DNA of 60,000 bases from Adiantum capillus-veneris (GCA_014529385.2 CM043942.1:57787340-57847339); one strand, 5' to 3'. Counted from the stretch's first letter, positions 11,261 through 24,555 are shown. Notes: generated from the sequence alone by a model not told the origin. Made by a program: numbers and translations.

Positions 11261-13300
11261 TATCACAAGTATCTAGGCCAACATTGACTAAAGTAGGTGA
11301 TACAAACAAACAATATTTGGAAAAAGTTCAACTCAAGGATGCCACCACAGTAAGAGAAGTCAATACAGAAAGAAATCCTGAGAAGATCAAGCGCAACATT
11401 AGTGGTGAACATGAAGAAAATCTATCAAGCAAAGTAAAGCCATATTTTCATCTAGACAAGAATCTCATGTCTTTTCACGCTTGGAAAAAATGTGGCCAAC
11501 CACAACTAGAAGACACATTAAAATTCATTGGCATATCTCAAAACAAACGATCAAAATGCTGAGAAATCATTTCCATTGCCATTCAAATAGTCTCACAGAC
11601 ACTTATAGCTCAATTTAATGTGATAACAGTAAAAGGTGTACCAGATGACATTATATTGGGAATTTCATTGGTCCAAAAAAATTACTAGCCCAAAAAATTC
11701 TAGAAATATGTTCAAACAAGATGAAATCTTCAAAAACAACCAATGATGAAGATCAAGAATGGTCGCCGATGCAAGACATCACAAATTCCTCAAGTACAGC
11801 TCTAATGGAGACCGATGCCAAAGTAAAGCTTAGTGAAGATGATTCATCTCCAACCAATAGAAAAATCAAAGAACTTGAAGTGGATCAAGCAAAATCAAGT
11901 GCAGATCAAACATATCAAACAACAACCACAAGAGCTACTGAGAAGGAAGAGCCACCAAGATAAAAAGTAAAAGTGATTAAGATTGCAAAAAACTAGGAAG
12001 CAACATGAAATCCAAAGGTTAGTCACGCATTGCCAACTGAGCCAAAAGATGTAAGTCCCAATGGAATGCAAAGACGTGAATCACCTTCTATAGAGACAAA
12101 GCTAAAGCAAAATGATACCATTACAAAAACAAGACATGTATCTTCAAGAGAACCACCAATCAGAATAGTTGTAGTCCTCAATAGTGCAAATGGAGAAAGA
12201 GTCAAATGCAATGCTCTACTAGATAAAGAAGAAAGTGAAATATGATTTCAAGAAACATCCAAAGAATCCTCAATATTATTTCATGCAAATAGGACAACAA
12301 AGAAATCCAAGGTATGGCTACAAGTCAAGGAGAAATGGTTGCTACTCTTTCCATCCAAAAGCATGAAGAGTAGGTAAAGTTTAAAGCAGATCCTTCAAGA
12401 GAAATGTGTGGAGATGTGATCCTTGAACATAAATGGCTAGACCAACATAAGGCCCATATAGAGAATATAGTGATATTACTCTCCTTTCCAAGTGCTAGCA
12501 AATGTTACAAGTACCACTACTGTTGATTCAGGGCTCCAAAGGTCACAAGAACCATTGACACATCTTACACCCCCATCAACAAGCCTAAAAGCTATGATAG
12601 CATATGGCTCTACATCTAGGAACCCTCATGGATTAGCTCCTTCAAGAAAATCAAAGTTTATAAGGCTCCCAATCATTTTGCTGACCCAAAAAAACCTCTA
12701 GGGAGCCATCGAAGAAAGCAAAGGTCTATCACCGCAAGTACTCATTGAAGCAAAATAAAGTCAAGAAAGTGTTTGTTCCAAGCAATCTAGTAAAGGTCAA
12801 TGATCTAGTGTGGATTGAAGACAAAAGATCAACACAACAAGACAGACGCATGGGATGGATAGCATCACAATGTAGTTTAGAAGAACAAGATCACTATAGA
12901 GTTAGAAAGCAGATATGGGTGTCAAAGACAAAGATCACAACGTATAAAGTGCAATCAAGATCAACCTCAATAACATTGTAGGATATTTAAGAAGAGATAG
13001 TACAAAAGGACAATGCCAAATGCTGCTAAAGTCCACCACAACCCACATAAGAAAATACAAAACAAACAAGGACTCCAAATAACCTCATTCTTGCACAAAG
13101 GTTCTACACAGTTTATACAAAGATTTGGCTACCAGTTAACCAAAGGTCAACTGCACTTACAAACAATATTTCTGAGGATCTCAAGAGCTCAACAAGACCT
13201 TGAGTCAGACAAAGTTATCAAGGAAGCTAAAAAGTTCATAGAAAGATTTGGATTCCTAAGTCTTCCAATGCTCCGATTCAAAAATTAAATGCCAAAAGTC
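11261..13300 (+). pseudogene. Decayed retroelement internal region with protease-like stretch
   Basis: Discontinuous open stretches at 11284-11562, 11721-11963, 12030-12245 and 12745-12981 use a coding-like, Lys/Glu-rich composition. RIVVVLNSANGERVKCNALL at about 12160-12220 resembles the start of a retroviral-type aspartic protease, but DKEES stands where the catalytic D(S/T)G is expected. VILEHKWLDQH near 12420 resembles the end of such a domain. No RT or integrase was recognised. It may be the internal part of the element whose LTR begins at 14495. Confidence 0.4.
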
Positions 13301-14480
13301 AACAGAGGGCTACAACAACATCAAAGAGTCATTTCAACTAGCCTAGCTATAGAATCAAATGGACAATGGAGTTTTCAAAGTCAAAGAAGGAAAACCGAAG
13401 CAACAAAGCTATATGTTCAGCATTAACAAAACATGTATGGCAAAAGAAACCTTCAATTCCAACTTGGTCCTTCAATAGTCCACTTTTTGAGGACTCAAAC
13501 TTACTTTTACTTGAAGAAATGTTTGTAGTAAGCACAAGAATGTAAAAACTTAAGCTGCTAGGGTGCAAAAACCAGTGTTTGGCATAGTTAGAATTGGGAT
13601 GCTGAGCCACAAATTTGTAAAGCTTCAAATCTTAATAAACTCTGTGCTAAGAGTTGTACTTATTAGGCTTACGCTCAAGCTGAAAGAGTTGAGTATATCT
13701 AAGTCCTGTTTCTCATGGTTGATGAGATGAGCATAAGAATCAAAGTTTATTACCTTAATAATGGTGGATTGACATCGAGTCCAACACTCATGCACGTTAC
13801 ATAGTAAGATGGGAGCACCTATCCTCGATAACAAAAACCCTCCTTAAAGGGGTGCCAACTGTAAAGCCATGTCATATGCTTTTATAGCTACACCTTCTTT
13901 CTGAAGAGACATTCACTATCTTTCTTGCATAGCATATCGTTTTCTTTGCATTTTTGTATCCATGTATAGGATGACCCATCATTGGACATACATATTAAAC
14001 ACTCTTTTTTGCTTTCACCTATGCACCTTGAGTGTACTACGATAGGCAAACCAACTCTCAATTATATGCTACCCTCATATTTGATGCCCTATTATTTCTA
14101 TAGCCATCATCAAATAATCCCTTCGGTACTTAAGTATTATTTTCCATGCTAATGAGTACTCCAATAATACACATATCCCAAAGGCATTTTTTCCACTAGA
14201 TCTTTTTCCTTTGGTCATCTAGGTATTAGACCATAAATTAGATACTCAATTTTCTACTTCTCTTGTACATACTCTTAATAAATAAATAGAAAACCTTGCC
14301 ATTATGTTGCTACAATTGACAAATGCAACATCATCTCTCATATTAGAGACAAACTTGGACATTGAAGATGATATAGCCTCTTCAAAAAATTCATAAATAA
14401 TATAGCCCATCAACAACCAATCAACAACCTTCTAGCCTCCAAGGACACTTCTCAATAGTGCTCGGGCACAGTCACTAAAA
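13301..14480. other. No recognisable feature
   Basis: AT-rich sequence with short open stretches on both strands and no motif I can name. It lies between the protease-like remnant and a polypurine tract, so it is probably more of the same decayed element. Confidence 0.4.
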
Positions 14481-14481
14481 T

Positions 14482-14946
14482 TGGAAGGGGGGAATGTTAA
14501 TTGAGCCTACATCAGTTAATAGAAGCTGTTAAAGGCCCAAGCCTTGCAAATACACATCAAATACAAACACAAAGAAATAGATTCTTACACATTTTTATAT
14601 TTTTTCAAAATGTCCATGTATTATAATTTTTTGATTTATTTCAAGCCATTGTAATAATCATAACGTGTTACGGGCTCAAGAAGAGTTCCAAACTAGGAAA
14701 AAATATGTCAATTAGTATGCTTAGGTTGTTGATATAGTAAGTTGTGGAGCCCTAAAGGCCTTGGATGCTCGGATAATGCACGTTTTTACCCTAGGTATAT
14801 AAGCCAATGTGTAAATGTTGATGGGGCTTGGGCAAACACACCCAGACCACAACTCTTACTCTCTCCAATAGCTTGACAACCTCTGTCTCTCCCTCCCCTT
14901 TGCCTAATTTTGTGTTCAAGAGTCTGTAAATTTTAGTGGTCCGACA
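14482..14946 (+). mobile_element. Putative LTR (family D) with polypurine tract
   Basis: The purine run GGAAGGGGGGAA at 14483-14494 is followed at 14495 by TGTTAATTGAGCC, the classic junction of polypurine tract and LTR. A TATA box, TATATAAG, lies at 14796-14803. CCGACA at 14941-14946 is a possible end, giving an LTR of about 450 bp. No second copy is in the window, so the end is a guess. Confidence 0.5.
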
Positions 14947-17900
14947 CTATGATTATTGAAGAGAGATATTGAAAATTATTGCTGATGATTACAGACCTCT
15001 GCTATGCGCTATGCAGGACCATTGAGCACCTCAGACTCATGAAGCGTATTATATATGGAGTCTCACAAACTCTTATATACAAATCTCACATAGGCAAGCT
15101 GTGTATTAACCCTTCTACAAACAGTGACCTCTTCACACTTTTGTATACACAGAACAAGAGAGGTTATTTACCCTTTACATATGGCAACCCTGCAAACATA
15201 CATGATGGACCTTAGCTAATTGCTTCAAACCACACACGGAAAATTTGCCCTGCTCTTTGCTTTTGATTGCTGTGCTCTCCTTATAAGGCGCCCTCCTTCA
15301 AAGCATAGGTTTAATCTGATCCAATAGAAGCCCTCAACTAGTGGAGAGCATCGGCCTCCTCTTTTGACCCTCTCTTTGCTCGATGATTTTCTCCCGCTTA
15401 TGTTCGGCCTTGGTGCCCCACTTTAGGTTTTAATGCTTGAATTGGCCTCTTGACGGGTTGCTCTGAAGATTTAGCTAGACACCGCTCTCAGCTCTCTCTC
15501 CTACTCAACACTCTCAATGGTCTCCCCTTCAAGCTTGTCGAAACACCTCCTCTTTGCCTTGTCGTCTAGATCTGCTCACGCTCCCAAGAGTTGAACACAG
15601 AACACCCTTTTGTACTGCTATATCAAAAGCACTAGCCTTTGATTCCTGGTTGGTGGCTTTGAAAATTCAACTCACCGGAAACTACTTCCTTACAGAGAAT
15701 ACACTCTGCTTGCGCTTCACCCAAAGCCCATGATAGGAAGCTTCTCTTTGGCTATTCCCTTCACCAACATTGCGCCTTAGCTGGTGGCTTTTCCCATGCC
15801 TCAACATTTTCATTGACAATAGTGTCTTGTAGCAACAATTGACTCTTGCCTACTTTGTTTGTCGGCTCTTACCTCTATAGCCCCGGGTGACTTCGCTCCA
15901 TAGCTTGGGTTGCTCAGAAATGGCCAGCCTTTGGATTTTCTACCCTGTGCTTCCGGCTTCTCTCCAAGCTTGGCCAACCCTTCTCCATACTTGATTGGCA
16001 GTCCCCCTTATCTCACGACCCTTCTCTTCCTCTAGAGACCTTCATCTTGCATCACCTCAGTCGTCTTGTATGGTAGCAATCCCAAATCCCTCTGCTTATG
16101 GACACTCTCTTTAAAACATAATGTAGCTCCTTCGACTCTATACCCTCTTGCAGACCTCGACTCGGCACCATCTTCAAAAACTCCTCCACATTCTAAAATA
16201 TTGAGCAACATCTTCTCTTCTCAGCTATCAGCGGCTACAAGATCTCAGTTATTCCTCACCTCCATGCGCTACTCCTCGCACAATCTTCAGTCTTGAACCC
16301 CTCTCCTAGATTTCCTTCTCTGGAGTGCTCTTGGCCTTGCTCACTGCAAACACCTCCACACAAAGCCGCCCTCAAGCTTCAGGTTGGTCTGGCCTCTCTC
16401 TTGATAATGACGACCCGGTTGAGCATGGCCACCACTTTTGCTTGGAGATGCCCTCCACAGTGCTTCCCTGGTCTTCTCGTGAGCAACTCGACCTTCCTTT
16501 TTGGGCTCCCCCTTGACCTCTGCCAAGCTTCCCCTCCTTTTGGCTCTGAATTCCTGCTCACCGCCAACCCTCTGGCGCCCCTCTGCAGCAGCACCTCATG
16601 GCGCTCATGCTTGGCCCCTTCTACTCCTCTAGCTCAGCCTTGCCTTTTTCTTGCAAGCCTGTGACGGCTTCGAGGGCCTTCGAAGCATGGCTTGCCCTCA
16701 ATATGCTCCTTCAGCGGCTCCACATGAAAGCCAGTACTGGTCTGGCTTCTTTTAATTTTTTAAACTTTTTCTAAAAAAACCTTGTTAAGGGGCCGCGCCC
16801 ACCCAGACTTGACCACACCGAGCTTCCTCGAGCAGACCACACTAACCAAATGATTGCTGAGCACCACCTGCTATGCCGACTGGAGATCATCTTGCATGAT
16901 GCTCGACTTTTGGAGCTTCTAACCGGATGTTATCTTCAAAGGCCTAATGCAGAAGTTGATCTCAAACATGATCTAGCATTCATTATCTATTGAACATGAG
17001 CTTCATGTGGGATCTCTAGAAGGGAAGAGAGCACTTTTAATCTTTGAATTTGACAATGAGACGATAGACCTCGATCGGAGCATAACCAACCTGCAGCTCC
17101 CTCGATGATAGGCTAAAAACTATCTGCACGATTGTCATCTCTAACATCCAAAGCCTTGTCCTGAGCGAGCTTCACGTACAATGCCTACACCAAAAGGCAT
17201 CTTACATCTGCTCTATCACTTGCATAGACATGCCAAAAGTGGCACACCATAGGGTCGTGGAGTTCCTGAAGACTCTGGCTAAGAAAAATTTGAGATTCAT
17301 CATCTTTGCCCAATCCTCTATTTGAGCATTCATGCTCAAGTCAAGATTTATTGAAGAACTCTGCACACGTGCTACTAAGAAACCTGTACAATATGCTGAA
17401 AACGCTAAACACATCAAGAAAACCATATATACATTGCCGGCAGCTTTGATATCACTCTCTCGACTGCTTCCACCTACTAGATACTTGAACTGAAATCCCA
17501 CCTGGATCAAATGGAAAGCTCTCAGACTCCCTGCTTGAAGTCCAATGCCCGCCCTGGTCAAATGGGAAGCTCTCAGCCTTCCTGGATCCCAAAGAAACTG
17601 CATCTTCCACCTAAACAATCATGTGTCAATAATCCATGTGAAGAACCTCTTACAAGCCATGTGTAAAGCATAGCCATTTGTGTTTGTGCAAAGGCAGCCA
17701 CATATAAGGTTGATGTGTCAAAAGGCTTCTCCTTTGTATATGCCTATATAGAGCCACATTATGCTCAATAAAATAAATTCTATTTTTGCAACCATACTCT
17801 ATTGTACTATGTGCCCAATATCAAGTTCTAAGCTAACCCTATTCTAATCATGCTTATGCCATGAATGTCACACTAACCCATCCACCTTAACCTTTCATCT

Positions 17901-18122
17901 CCATGGAATCGATGTGAGTTTAATGTTCAAGCAACATGGTGTGCAATAATAATTTCTACCATAATTTGAATTTGTGAGATGCAATCTTTCTAGGAATTTG
18001 TGATAAGTCTCATGCAATTATGTAAGTGCTTACAACCTTATCTACAATTCCTAAACATGAGGTGAATGTGCAATATGACTTTGAATTCCTTAAACTTACA
18101 ACATGGGAAAATATTATTCTAC
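14947..18122. other. Pyrimidine-rich region without recognised genes
   Basis: From about 15240 to 16700 the plus strand is unusually rich in C and T. Open stretches here (for example 16293-16664 plus, 17202-17618 minus) match no family I know and look like composition effects. At 17625-17800 a TGTCAATAATCC start, a CCTATATAGAG TATA-like box and CAATAAAATAAA in close order resemble a short LTR or terminal exon, without a partner copy. Confidence 0.35.
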
Positions 18123-18208
18123 ACCTCTTGTGGTTGAGGGTATATGTGCATTTCAAATCAAGTTCATAAGATGGAGTTTACGCATGCCTCTAACGAAAAC
18201 AAAGGGGG

Positions 18209-18259
<51 letters not shown>

Positions 18260-18374
18260 CTTGTGGTTGAGGGTATATGTGCATTTCAAATCAAATTCAT
18301 AAAATGGATTTTACGCATACCTCTAACGAAAACAAAGGGGGGGGGGGGGGGGGAGAGAGAGAGAGAGAGAGATA
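18123..18374. repeat. Tandem duplication with (GA)n and poly-G
   Basis: A unit beginning ACCTCTTGTGGTTGAGGG occurs at 18123 and again at 18255, each ending in a G run and (GA)n. The first has a short G run and about 44 bases of GA (18213-18256). The second has a run of about 17 G at 18337-18353, then about 20 bases of GA. The microsatellite probably took part in the duplication. Confidence 0.8.
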
Positions 18375-19049
18375 AAGTTGACGGATTCTTGCCTCCACTT
18401 GATCATTGTTGGAAATCTTTGACTTGTCTCTCTTGGTTCCTTGCCAAGGTTGGTTGTAGTCCAGAGGGAAAGGTTCTTGAGCGAGGATATATCTCTTCTT
18501 CTCTGTCATCTTCTACCTCTTGTTCTTCAAGTGGGATGGACTTTGAGAGCATGAGCTTGACATGGTTGAGTAAACCAAGTGGAACTTGAGGAAATAGGGG
18601 AGATGGATGAGACTACTAGGGATAGAGATATCGATAGGTAAGCAAGAATCATGGTTAGCAATAGGGCAAGGCAAAAGGAAATCTTGAGAAGGGTAAAGCT
18701 TTTTACAAACCTAATTAGAGAGAGAGAAGGCAAGGTTAAAAGGGGGGATGAAGTTCAAGGCTCCGTAGTAGCTAAATTTATGCATGCATGAAAGGGAGAT
18801 GAGGATTGGAGTTTCCTTGAGGGAAGGAGAGGGTCTCGAGAGGGTCTTCTTGTGAAAGGTTATGGTGGTGGGAGAAGCTTAAGGGTGAAAGGGAGCATAC
18901 ATATCTATATATGTGTGTCAACTTCTTCAAAATGAGGCTCCTTATATAGCAATGGACTCCAAATCTCTTATGGATTTTAGTTTACTAATCTAAACTAACA
19001 AATCCGCTCAATTCTTAATTTTAGCTAGTTAGATTCTTAATGCAATAAA
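18375..19049. other. No recognisable feature
   Basis: Short open stretches on both strands; none shows a domain. Purine-rich on the plus strand. Confidence 0.35.
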
Positions 19050-19052
19050 AAC

Positions 19053-19320
19053 TTGCTCTTACACATCCTTACACTTCACATGCTTTCCCTTACATTTCCT
19101 TACTCTACTCATAATTTTTGTTACAAGTGTCAAATCTCTTCTTACATTTCACATGCTTTGTCTTACATTTCCTTACACTATTCATGCTTCTTCTTACAAG
19201 CATCAAACCTCTTCTTACAATTCACATGCTCTTCCTTACACTACTAGTACTCATGTTTTTTCTTACAATTGATAAGTTTCTTCTTGCAATTGACATGTCC
19301 CTTCTTACATGTTATGACAC
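19053..19320. repeat. Degenerate CTTACA-rich minisatellite
   Basis: Phrases such as TTCTTACA, CCTTACA and TTCACATGCT recur irregularly over about 270 bp, giving long open frames on the plus strand that are repeat artefacts. Unit boundaries are blurred; a period around 60-70 bp is suggested by recurrence of CACATGCT. Confidence 0.5.
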
Positions 19321-21734
19321 ACCTCTTTATGTGTCCTTACTATTTCGCAAGTAAGTTAATGGGGATTTTTGAAAATAGTTGTCTTGTAAGACAAGTATTT
19401 TCTTGTGAAAATTCAATCAAGTCAGAGGATTTTTCCTCTAGTGAGACAAAAAACAAAATGTGGACTCCTCCTCTTTATAGAATCCAATTTTAAAGTTGTA
19501 CAAAGTCCATAGGAGGTTTGTCCCACATTTATCTTGATTTTTCTACTAGTGGGAAAAGGTAGACTTCTCCTCTTCATATAATCCAGCCTTTAAGTTGTGC
19601 TTAGTCCATGGGAGGCTTGTACCACTTATCTTCTTGTAATTTGAAGGTGCAAAGCTACTAAATTATTTTGGTTCTTAAAAAAAAAAACACCAGGAGATGG
19701 CCCTTTATTTATAGTATGCAGGAGTCCGAGAGGGACCTTTACAACACAAGCAATCACAAGGACCCATGCCTCTACACTTGTAGGGATGTAGATGAATGTC
19801 TTATCCTCTATCTCATAAACTCTAGAATCACTAGTGCATCTTTAAGGATCCTATGGTTTCTAGTTAGTAATTAGGTGAATAAAGTCTAACGAAATTATGG
19901 TCAACGGGTAGCCCTACATCTTCTCCTACAAGGTTGAGAAGGGGGTATTGTCCATTTGGTGAACTCATACTGTAGATGGAAAAATGAAGACCAATATCAA
20001 CATGCAAATCCATTAGATCAAGCAAAACCCTCCTACACTGCCAATTGTTGGGATTGATGTATCATGAAGCTAATTTTAGTTGGTTAGTCTCTATCAATAT
20101 TGTTACACACTCATGAGTAGTTTAAGCCTTCATACTCACAATCAATTGTAAATTTGATCAAGCCTGTTGATGAAGACTTGCATGAACAAGGCCTGTAAAT
20201 CCTCCCAGAACCTTGCATCATTATTGTGCCTCACCCTTTTTGTTATATGTATGCTCTTATCTAACACTAATGGGTAATTAAGGTGTCAGAAAGTTCAAAG
20301 GCTTTGGATTTCATACTTGGTAGGTCAAGACAAGAGGATAGACCCATGGCGACAAGTGAGACCATCCAAACTAGAAGTGCCGAAACTCCATATTAACAAA
20401 GAGATGAACAAGCACTTGGAATCATCCTCTTTGCTTTGGATGATAAAAAATTTTACCATTTAGAAAATGTAAACGTGACCTTTGAAGCTTAGTAAAATAT
20501 AGAGATTTTTTGGGGTAAATCCAAGGACTTTATGTTTTCATTGAAAATGTCTCTTTTGTTGTCATGATGTTGTAAGAAGGAGAATCTTGGAAAAAACCTC
20601 TTTTTTTCACTCGATTGAGACAAGGTTGTTGTGTTGCTCAAGTCTTATAAGACAAAAAGCATGTTGACGACCTAATCATTGTCCTTAAAACAATTAAGGA
20701 GCCCATTCCACAACTTGAGGAATTGATAAATAGTATGAAGAAAAATCTCAAGAACAGGTATCACTATCTACAGGTACTACAAAGTGCAAGCATCCAAATA
20801 TTTTCAACTCTCGTGATTGAGATACTGCCATCGATTAGAAGCAGATTGAATAGAGAAATAGTGTAGGATTGGTTAGGTTTTGTATAGGATTTTCACATTT
20901 TTATTTTTAGCATACAAGAAACACAAAAAGAGCACACAACATCTTTTCTCACCTAATCTTTCTCTTTCATTTTCTTTCATTTCAAAGTTTAGGTGGGTAT
21001 TGTCTTCATTAGCACCACTAGGGCTTGCCCAACAAGAGACTTTTGACATTTTTTATAGCCATGGGTACCTAGAAATAGCTCTCTATTGTTTAGATCATTT
21101 TGGGGCCACTCAAATTATTTTAAGCACAAATGAGCAGTTTTGGGATCTAGATTGGTTCAAGGATTGTACATACACCATAGGACACATAGGTACTTCCAAA
21201 TCTATATTTCATGACCATGTGGTAAAAAACAATCCACCAATGGACTCATAAGGTTGGTTTTACCCTAGAAAGAATGTCAAAGTGCAAACATTTCCACAAA
21301 ATGATATATATGAGGACCAAAAAACATTACGAGAAACATTTAAAAAAGCTCTCAATAAAACAACCATAAATTTTGTATAGAAATGCCCATTGCAAATTTC
21401 TTTTATTAAAAACAGACTACAAAGAGCTCTACAACTTTCATATTGGCTATTTTTCCAATTTGGAAGTTAAAGTGTTAGGGGTATCAAAATTTGACTAAAC
21501 AAGCTGCTCTTTGTGACTCATATGTTTTTGAGATGAGAGATGATTTCTTGGGTGAAAAATGTGTCAAAGGGCTCAAAATTCTTGAGAACACATAGGCATA
21601 CCACAATTTTGCATTTAGTGACCAATTTCCAAAAACAATAGGAGCCCATGTTTTTTCCAAAGCTATATGAGCCATCAAAGAGTGCTAGGAGTGAACTTTG
21701 GCAAAATTGATATCAATAATGTTACTAGATGTTT
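19321..21734. other. No recognisable gene
   Basis: An open stretch at 20880-21251 (123 codons) has no motif I can name. The rest is AT-rich with scattered stops. A copia remnant begins just to the right, so part may be its untranslated leader. Confidence 0.35.
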
Positions 21735-22034
21735 TTTGCATGTTGTCCATTGAGGACGAATTGGATGGGGACAACTACCCCTTTGGGAAAACATGATGCA
21801 AGATGTCCTTGTTGCATAGTATGTTCATAAGATTATGCATGGTTATGACATAATATCAGGTTTTGTGGATACAAGTTCTCTAGATGATGGTGTAGGTTCT
21901 AGAAATTATGCTGCTATAATTGTTTTGACTACTACTGAGCAGACATGTTGAGATGCTAAGGATGCACATGCTCAGTGAAATCTATTAAGTGCTCCATTTC
22001 TCCACACATTTGTTTAGAATGAACAATAGAACAT

Positions 22035-22114
22035 GCATGGGATAGGATAGCTTCTCTATATGCAATTCAAATTAGGCATGGGATAGGATAGCTTCTCTAT
22101 ATGCAATTCAAATT
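22035..22114. repeat. 41-bp tandem duplication in copia gag
   Basis: GCATGGGATAGGATAGCTTC begins at 22035 and again at 22076, and the units are nearly identical, so this is a recent local duplication. Confidence 0.85.
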
Positions 22115-22377
22115 TGTCAAAAAAAACTTACTTCCATAACGAGCTAGAGTTCAAGTTTATGCATGAGGAGGATGATATGGATGTATTTCTTGCTAGATTT
22201 CTTATGGGGATTAAAGATTTCAATGAGTGATTGATTGCCATTGGTGAGGTCATTTATGTTGTGCAATGTCAATATGAACCACCTATTCATAATGCACGTA
22301 TTGCAAAATCTATGGATCACGTGTTGTACTTTGACAGTGGTGCCAATAAGCACATTACCTTTCATTGTGATTTTGTG

Positions 22378-22571
22378 AGTTCGCTTAAGACTGTCTCTAA
22401 TGGGAATATTCACATGTATGCCAATAATGCCCCTTATCTAGTTGAGGGAGTTGGGAATAATGTGCTTATTGTTAAGTTCACTTGAGACTGTCTCTAATAG
22501 GAATATTGACATGTGTGCCAATAATTCCTCTTCTCTAGTTGAGGGAATTGGGAAGAATGTGCTTATTGTTG
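22378..22571. repeat. 97-bp tandem duplication in copia protease
   Basis: The block beginning AGTTCGCTTAAGACTGTC at 22378 recurs as AGTTCACTTGAGACTGTC at 22475, and both end near GTGCTTATTGTT. The period of 97 is not a multiple of three, so it breaks the protease frame. The copies differ at several sites, so it is not very recent. Confidence 0.85.
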
Positions 22572-22585
22572 GAGTAAAGATCACA

Positions 22586-23250
22586 CCTCGAGGCCGGCCA
22601 CAATGTCCAATCATCCACTTATCTCATGCCTTATTCACTTTAGATACATATGAATACGGTGAATTGAGATTTGGAGCGAGCTTTGGATTGAACTTTTGGC
22701 ACATATTTCTCAATTCACCAAATCTAGAAAAAGGTCGCTCTAAAAAGCTCAATCCAAAAAGAGTTTTTGCAGTGAGATTGTTAAGTATGGAGCCTGATTT
22801 ACCCTTGTAATTTTCTGTGGTAAAAGCACACATTTGTAAGGCCCCCATTATCAGGAGAAGCCATCGTGCGTGAAGGAAAATCACTCACCGAAAACCAAAA
22901 TTTTCAAGGACAAGAATCAGGGGCAACTTTAGAGGCCTCGGAGGTGGAGGCCCCCAAGACTTTTTTTTTACCGGAATATTCTTTTTTGCCAGAATATTAT
23001 GGCCGGATGGCGGCCGGAAAGTGGTCGTAAAACAACCGTTCGGTTGGCCGGTGGCCGATAGTCAATGGCCGATGGCCGGTGGTCGGTGGCCGAATTCAAA
23101 AGCGGACTTGTCTTCTCAAGGGCGGCCACACATGGGCAGATTGGAGGGTCCAATTTGGACTTATTCGTAGAAGGGCGGCTACACATGGCTGTTTCTCATA
23201 AGAGAGGACAACCCTTTTGGCCTATAAAAGGAGGCCATTTCTACACACAT
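22586..23250. other. GGCCG-rich segment with a TATA-like box
   Basis: At 22999-23095 the plus strand repeats short words such as TGGCCGATGG and GGCCGGTGG, a degenerate GC minisatellite in AT-rich surroundings. At 23221-23230 CCTATAAAAG is a good TATA box, followed by a transcribed-looking segment and two CT tracts. It could be a U3/R region of an unidentified LTR or a promoter; no reading frame with a known motif follows. Confidence 0.35.
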
Positions 23251-23431
23251 TTCAAATAGTGTGAAGTTGATGCAACAAGGTGAGTGTGAGGTGGTGAGAA
23301 TGAAGCAAGGCGGGAGCTCTATCAAGGGTTTAATCCCTTTGTAAACTACTTCTTCTTTTGAAATGCTAAAGCCATTGAGTGGCTGCTTTCCCGTGGACGT
23401 AGCCCACATTGGGTGAACCACGTATATCATG

Positions 23432-23434
<3 letters not shown>

Positions 23435-23478
<44 letters not shown>

Positions 23479-23628
23479 CTATAATCTCTTGTGTGTGAAA
23501 TCTATCTCTCTCCATTATGTAAACTACTAAAAAATCTATTTAGCTACGTCTTATTTCCTAACAGAGCTTTCAAGAGCAAACTTTTTCCTACACTCCCACT
23601 CCCCTCCTACTCCTCTTTTGTAACCTGC

Positions 23629-23674
<46 letters not shown>
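23435..23674. repeat. Two (CT)n microsatellites
   Basis: Near-perfect CT runs at about 23435-23474 and 23631-23674, separated by about 155 bp of AT-rich sequence. A run of Cs follows at about 23745-23755. Confidence 0.9.
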
Positions 23675-23677
<3 letters not shown>

Positions 23678-24070
23678 CCCTCTCACTCTCTCTACATCTA
23701 CCTCTGTGTCTCTCTTCCTCTATCCCCTCCTCCTTTTTATATCCCCCCCCCCCCCAAATGCACCCTACTTGTCTATTACACAAGATTCAGGTAGAAACCA
23801 AGAGGACTTGGACGGAATTGACACAAGAGCTTGGCACAAAGAATGCTATCTATAGAGAGAATATTTTGGAGCTAAAAAAATATGTCTATGGGATCAAACC
23901 TACCTATATGGACACTCATTTATTCAATGGGATACAATGTGCTATTGGTTAGATGCGCACATCATCACATTAGCTAGATATTGAGACTGGTAGATTTAGC
24001 AAAACAGAAATAGAGGCCAATGGTACCCTAAATCATCGGAGATAACCTAAGCTTCTACACGCTACCAAGG

Positions 24071-24555
24071 ATGCGAACGTGGAAGGCCCACGAGATACTA
24101 CAAAGAAGCCAACCTACTTGGCTAAACTATCTGAAGCTGCCAGGCTTGAAGGTAGGCGAGAGAATAAGTGTTCAATACATGGTGAAAACCCTAACGGGCA
24201 CCATCAAATTATTCCCTGGCTCGCCTGACCTTTCTTGCATTATGATGAGGAAGATTTGCAAAACCCTTTTGGCAGTCTTCGAGACGTTCAAACCGGGCCA
24301 GGTGTGACAGACAATATCTTCTTCTTTCAAGATACTTACAGATGTGCATATGATCTGTCTGGTCAGCCTTCCAAGGAGGTGATACATGCATTGTATCAAA
24401 GGATCATGTTTCTGCCATCCTATCACCTCCAGGCCTTTGAAGAATCTTTCTACACCGGCTTCTTCACCATCAACACTGATATATTCGGCCCAACACTACT
24501 GGATTTACATGCAAGATACGAGTCGCTACTCAAGATGCGTGAAACCATAAGATGA
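24071..24555 (+). pseudogene. Unrecognised coding-like region before an LTR
   Basis: Two overlapping open stretches, 24071-24307 and 24235-24555, have coding-like composition (TRMRTWKAHEIL in one, DTYRCAYDLSGQPSKEVIHA in the other) and could be one protein with a frame change near 24260-24300. I do not recognise the family. A polypurine tract and LTR start follow within 50 bp, so it ends up at the 3' side of an element, where copia and gypsy elements usually have RNase H or integrase; neither is seen. Confidence 0.4.

Larger units (their letters stand above)
21735..22575 (+). pseudogene. Ty1/copia gag-protease remnant
   Basis: DELDGDNYPFGK at about 21755 corresponds to the conserved N-terminal Gag block of plant copia elements (LxGxNYxxWK). 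Further on, FMHEEDDMDVFLARFLMGI fits the helical part of copia Gag. The frame at 22231-22485 contains YFDSGANKHIT, the aspartic protease motif with an intact DSGA, then a region like copia protease. Many stops separate these blocks. Two direct duplications, 41 bp at 22035 and 97 bp at 22378, disrupt it further. No integrase or RT follows. Confidence 0.7.

Noticed and set aside
12160-12480. Functional aspartic protease gene
   Set aside because: The catalytic D(S/T)G is absent and stops follow immediately; only a remnant can be claimed.
16293-16664. Long plus-strand frame of 123 codons, with overlapping frames on both strands
   Set aside because: A pyrimidine-rich segment depletes stops in several frames at once; no motif was found.
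17625-17800. Short LTR or gene terminus with TATA-like box and AATAAA
   Set aside because: The signals are in plausible order, but there is no partner copy, no polypurine tract and no coding sequence, so it is kept only as a note in the region entry.
20043-20060. TGTTGGGATTGATG as an LTR start, or its complement as an LTR end with a primer site
   Set aside because: No polypurine tract on the left and no matching second copy; the putative primer site does not resemble a common tRNA.
23491-23952. 153-codon frame running through the CT microsatellite
   Set aside because: Most of it is Ser-Leu repeat from (CT)n; the remainder shows no domain.
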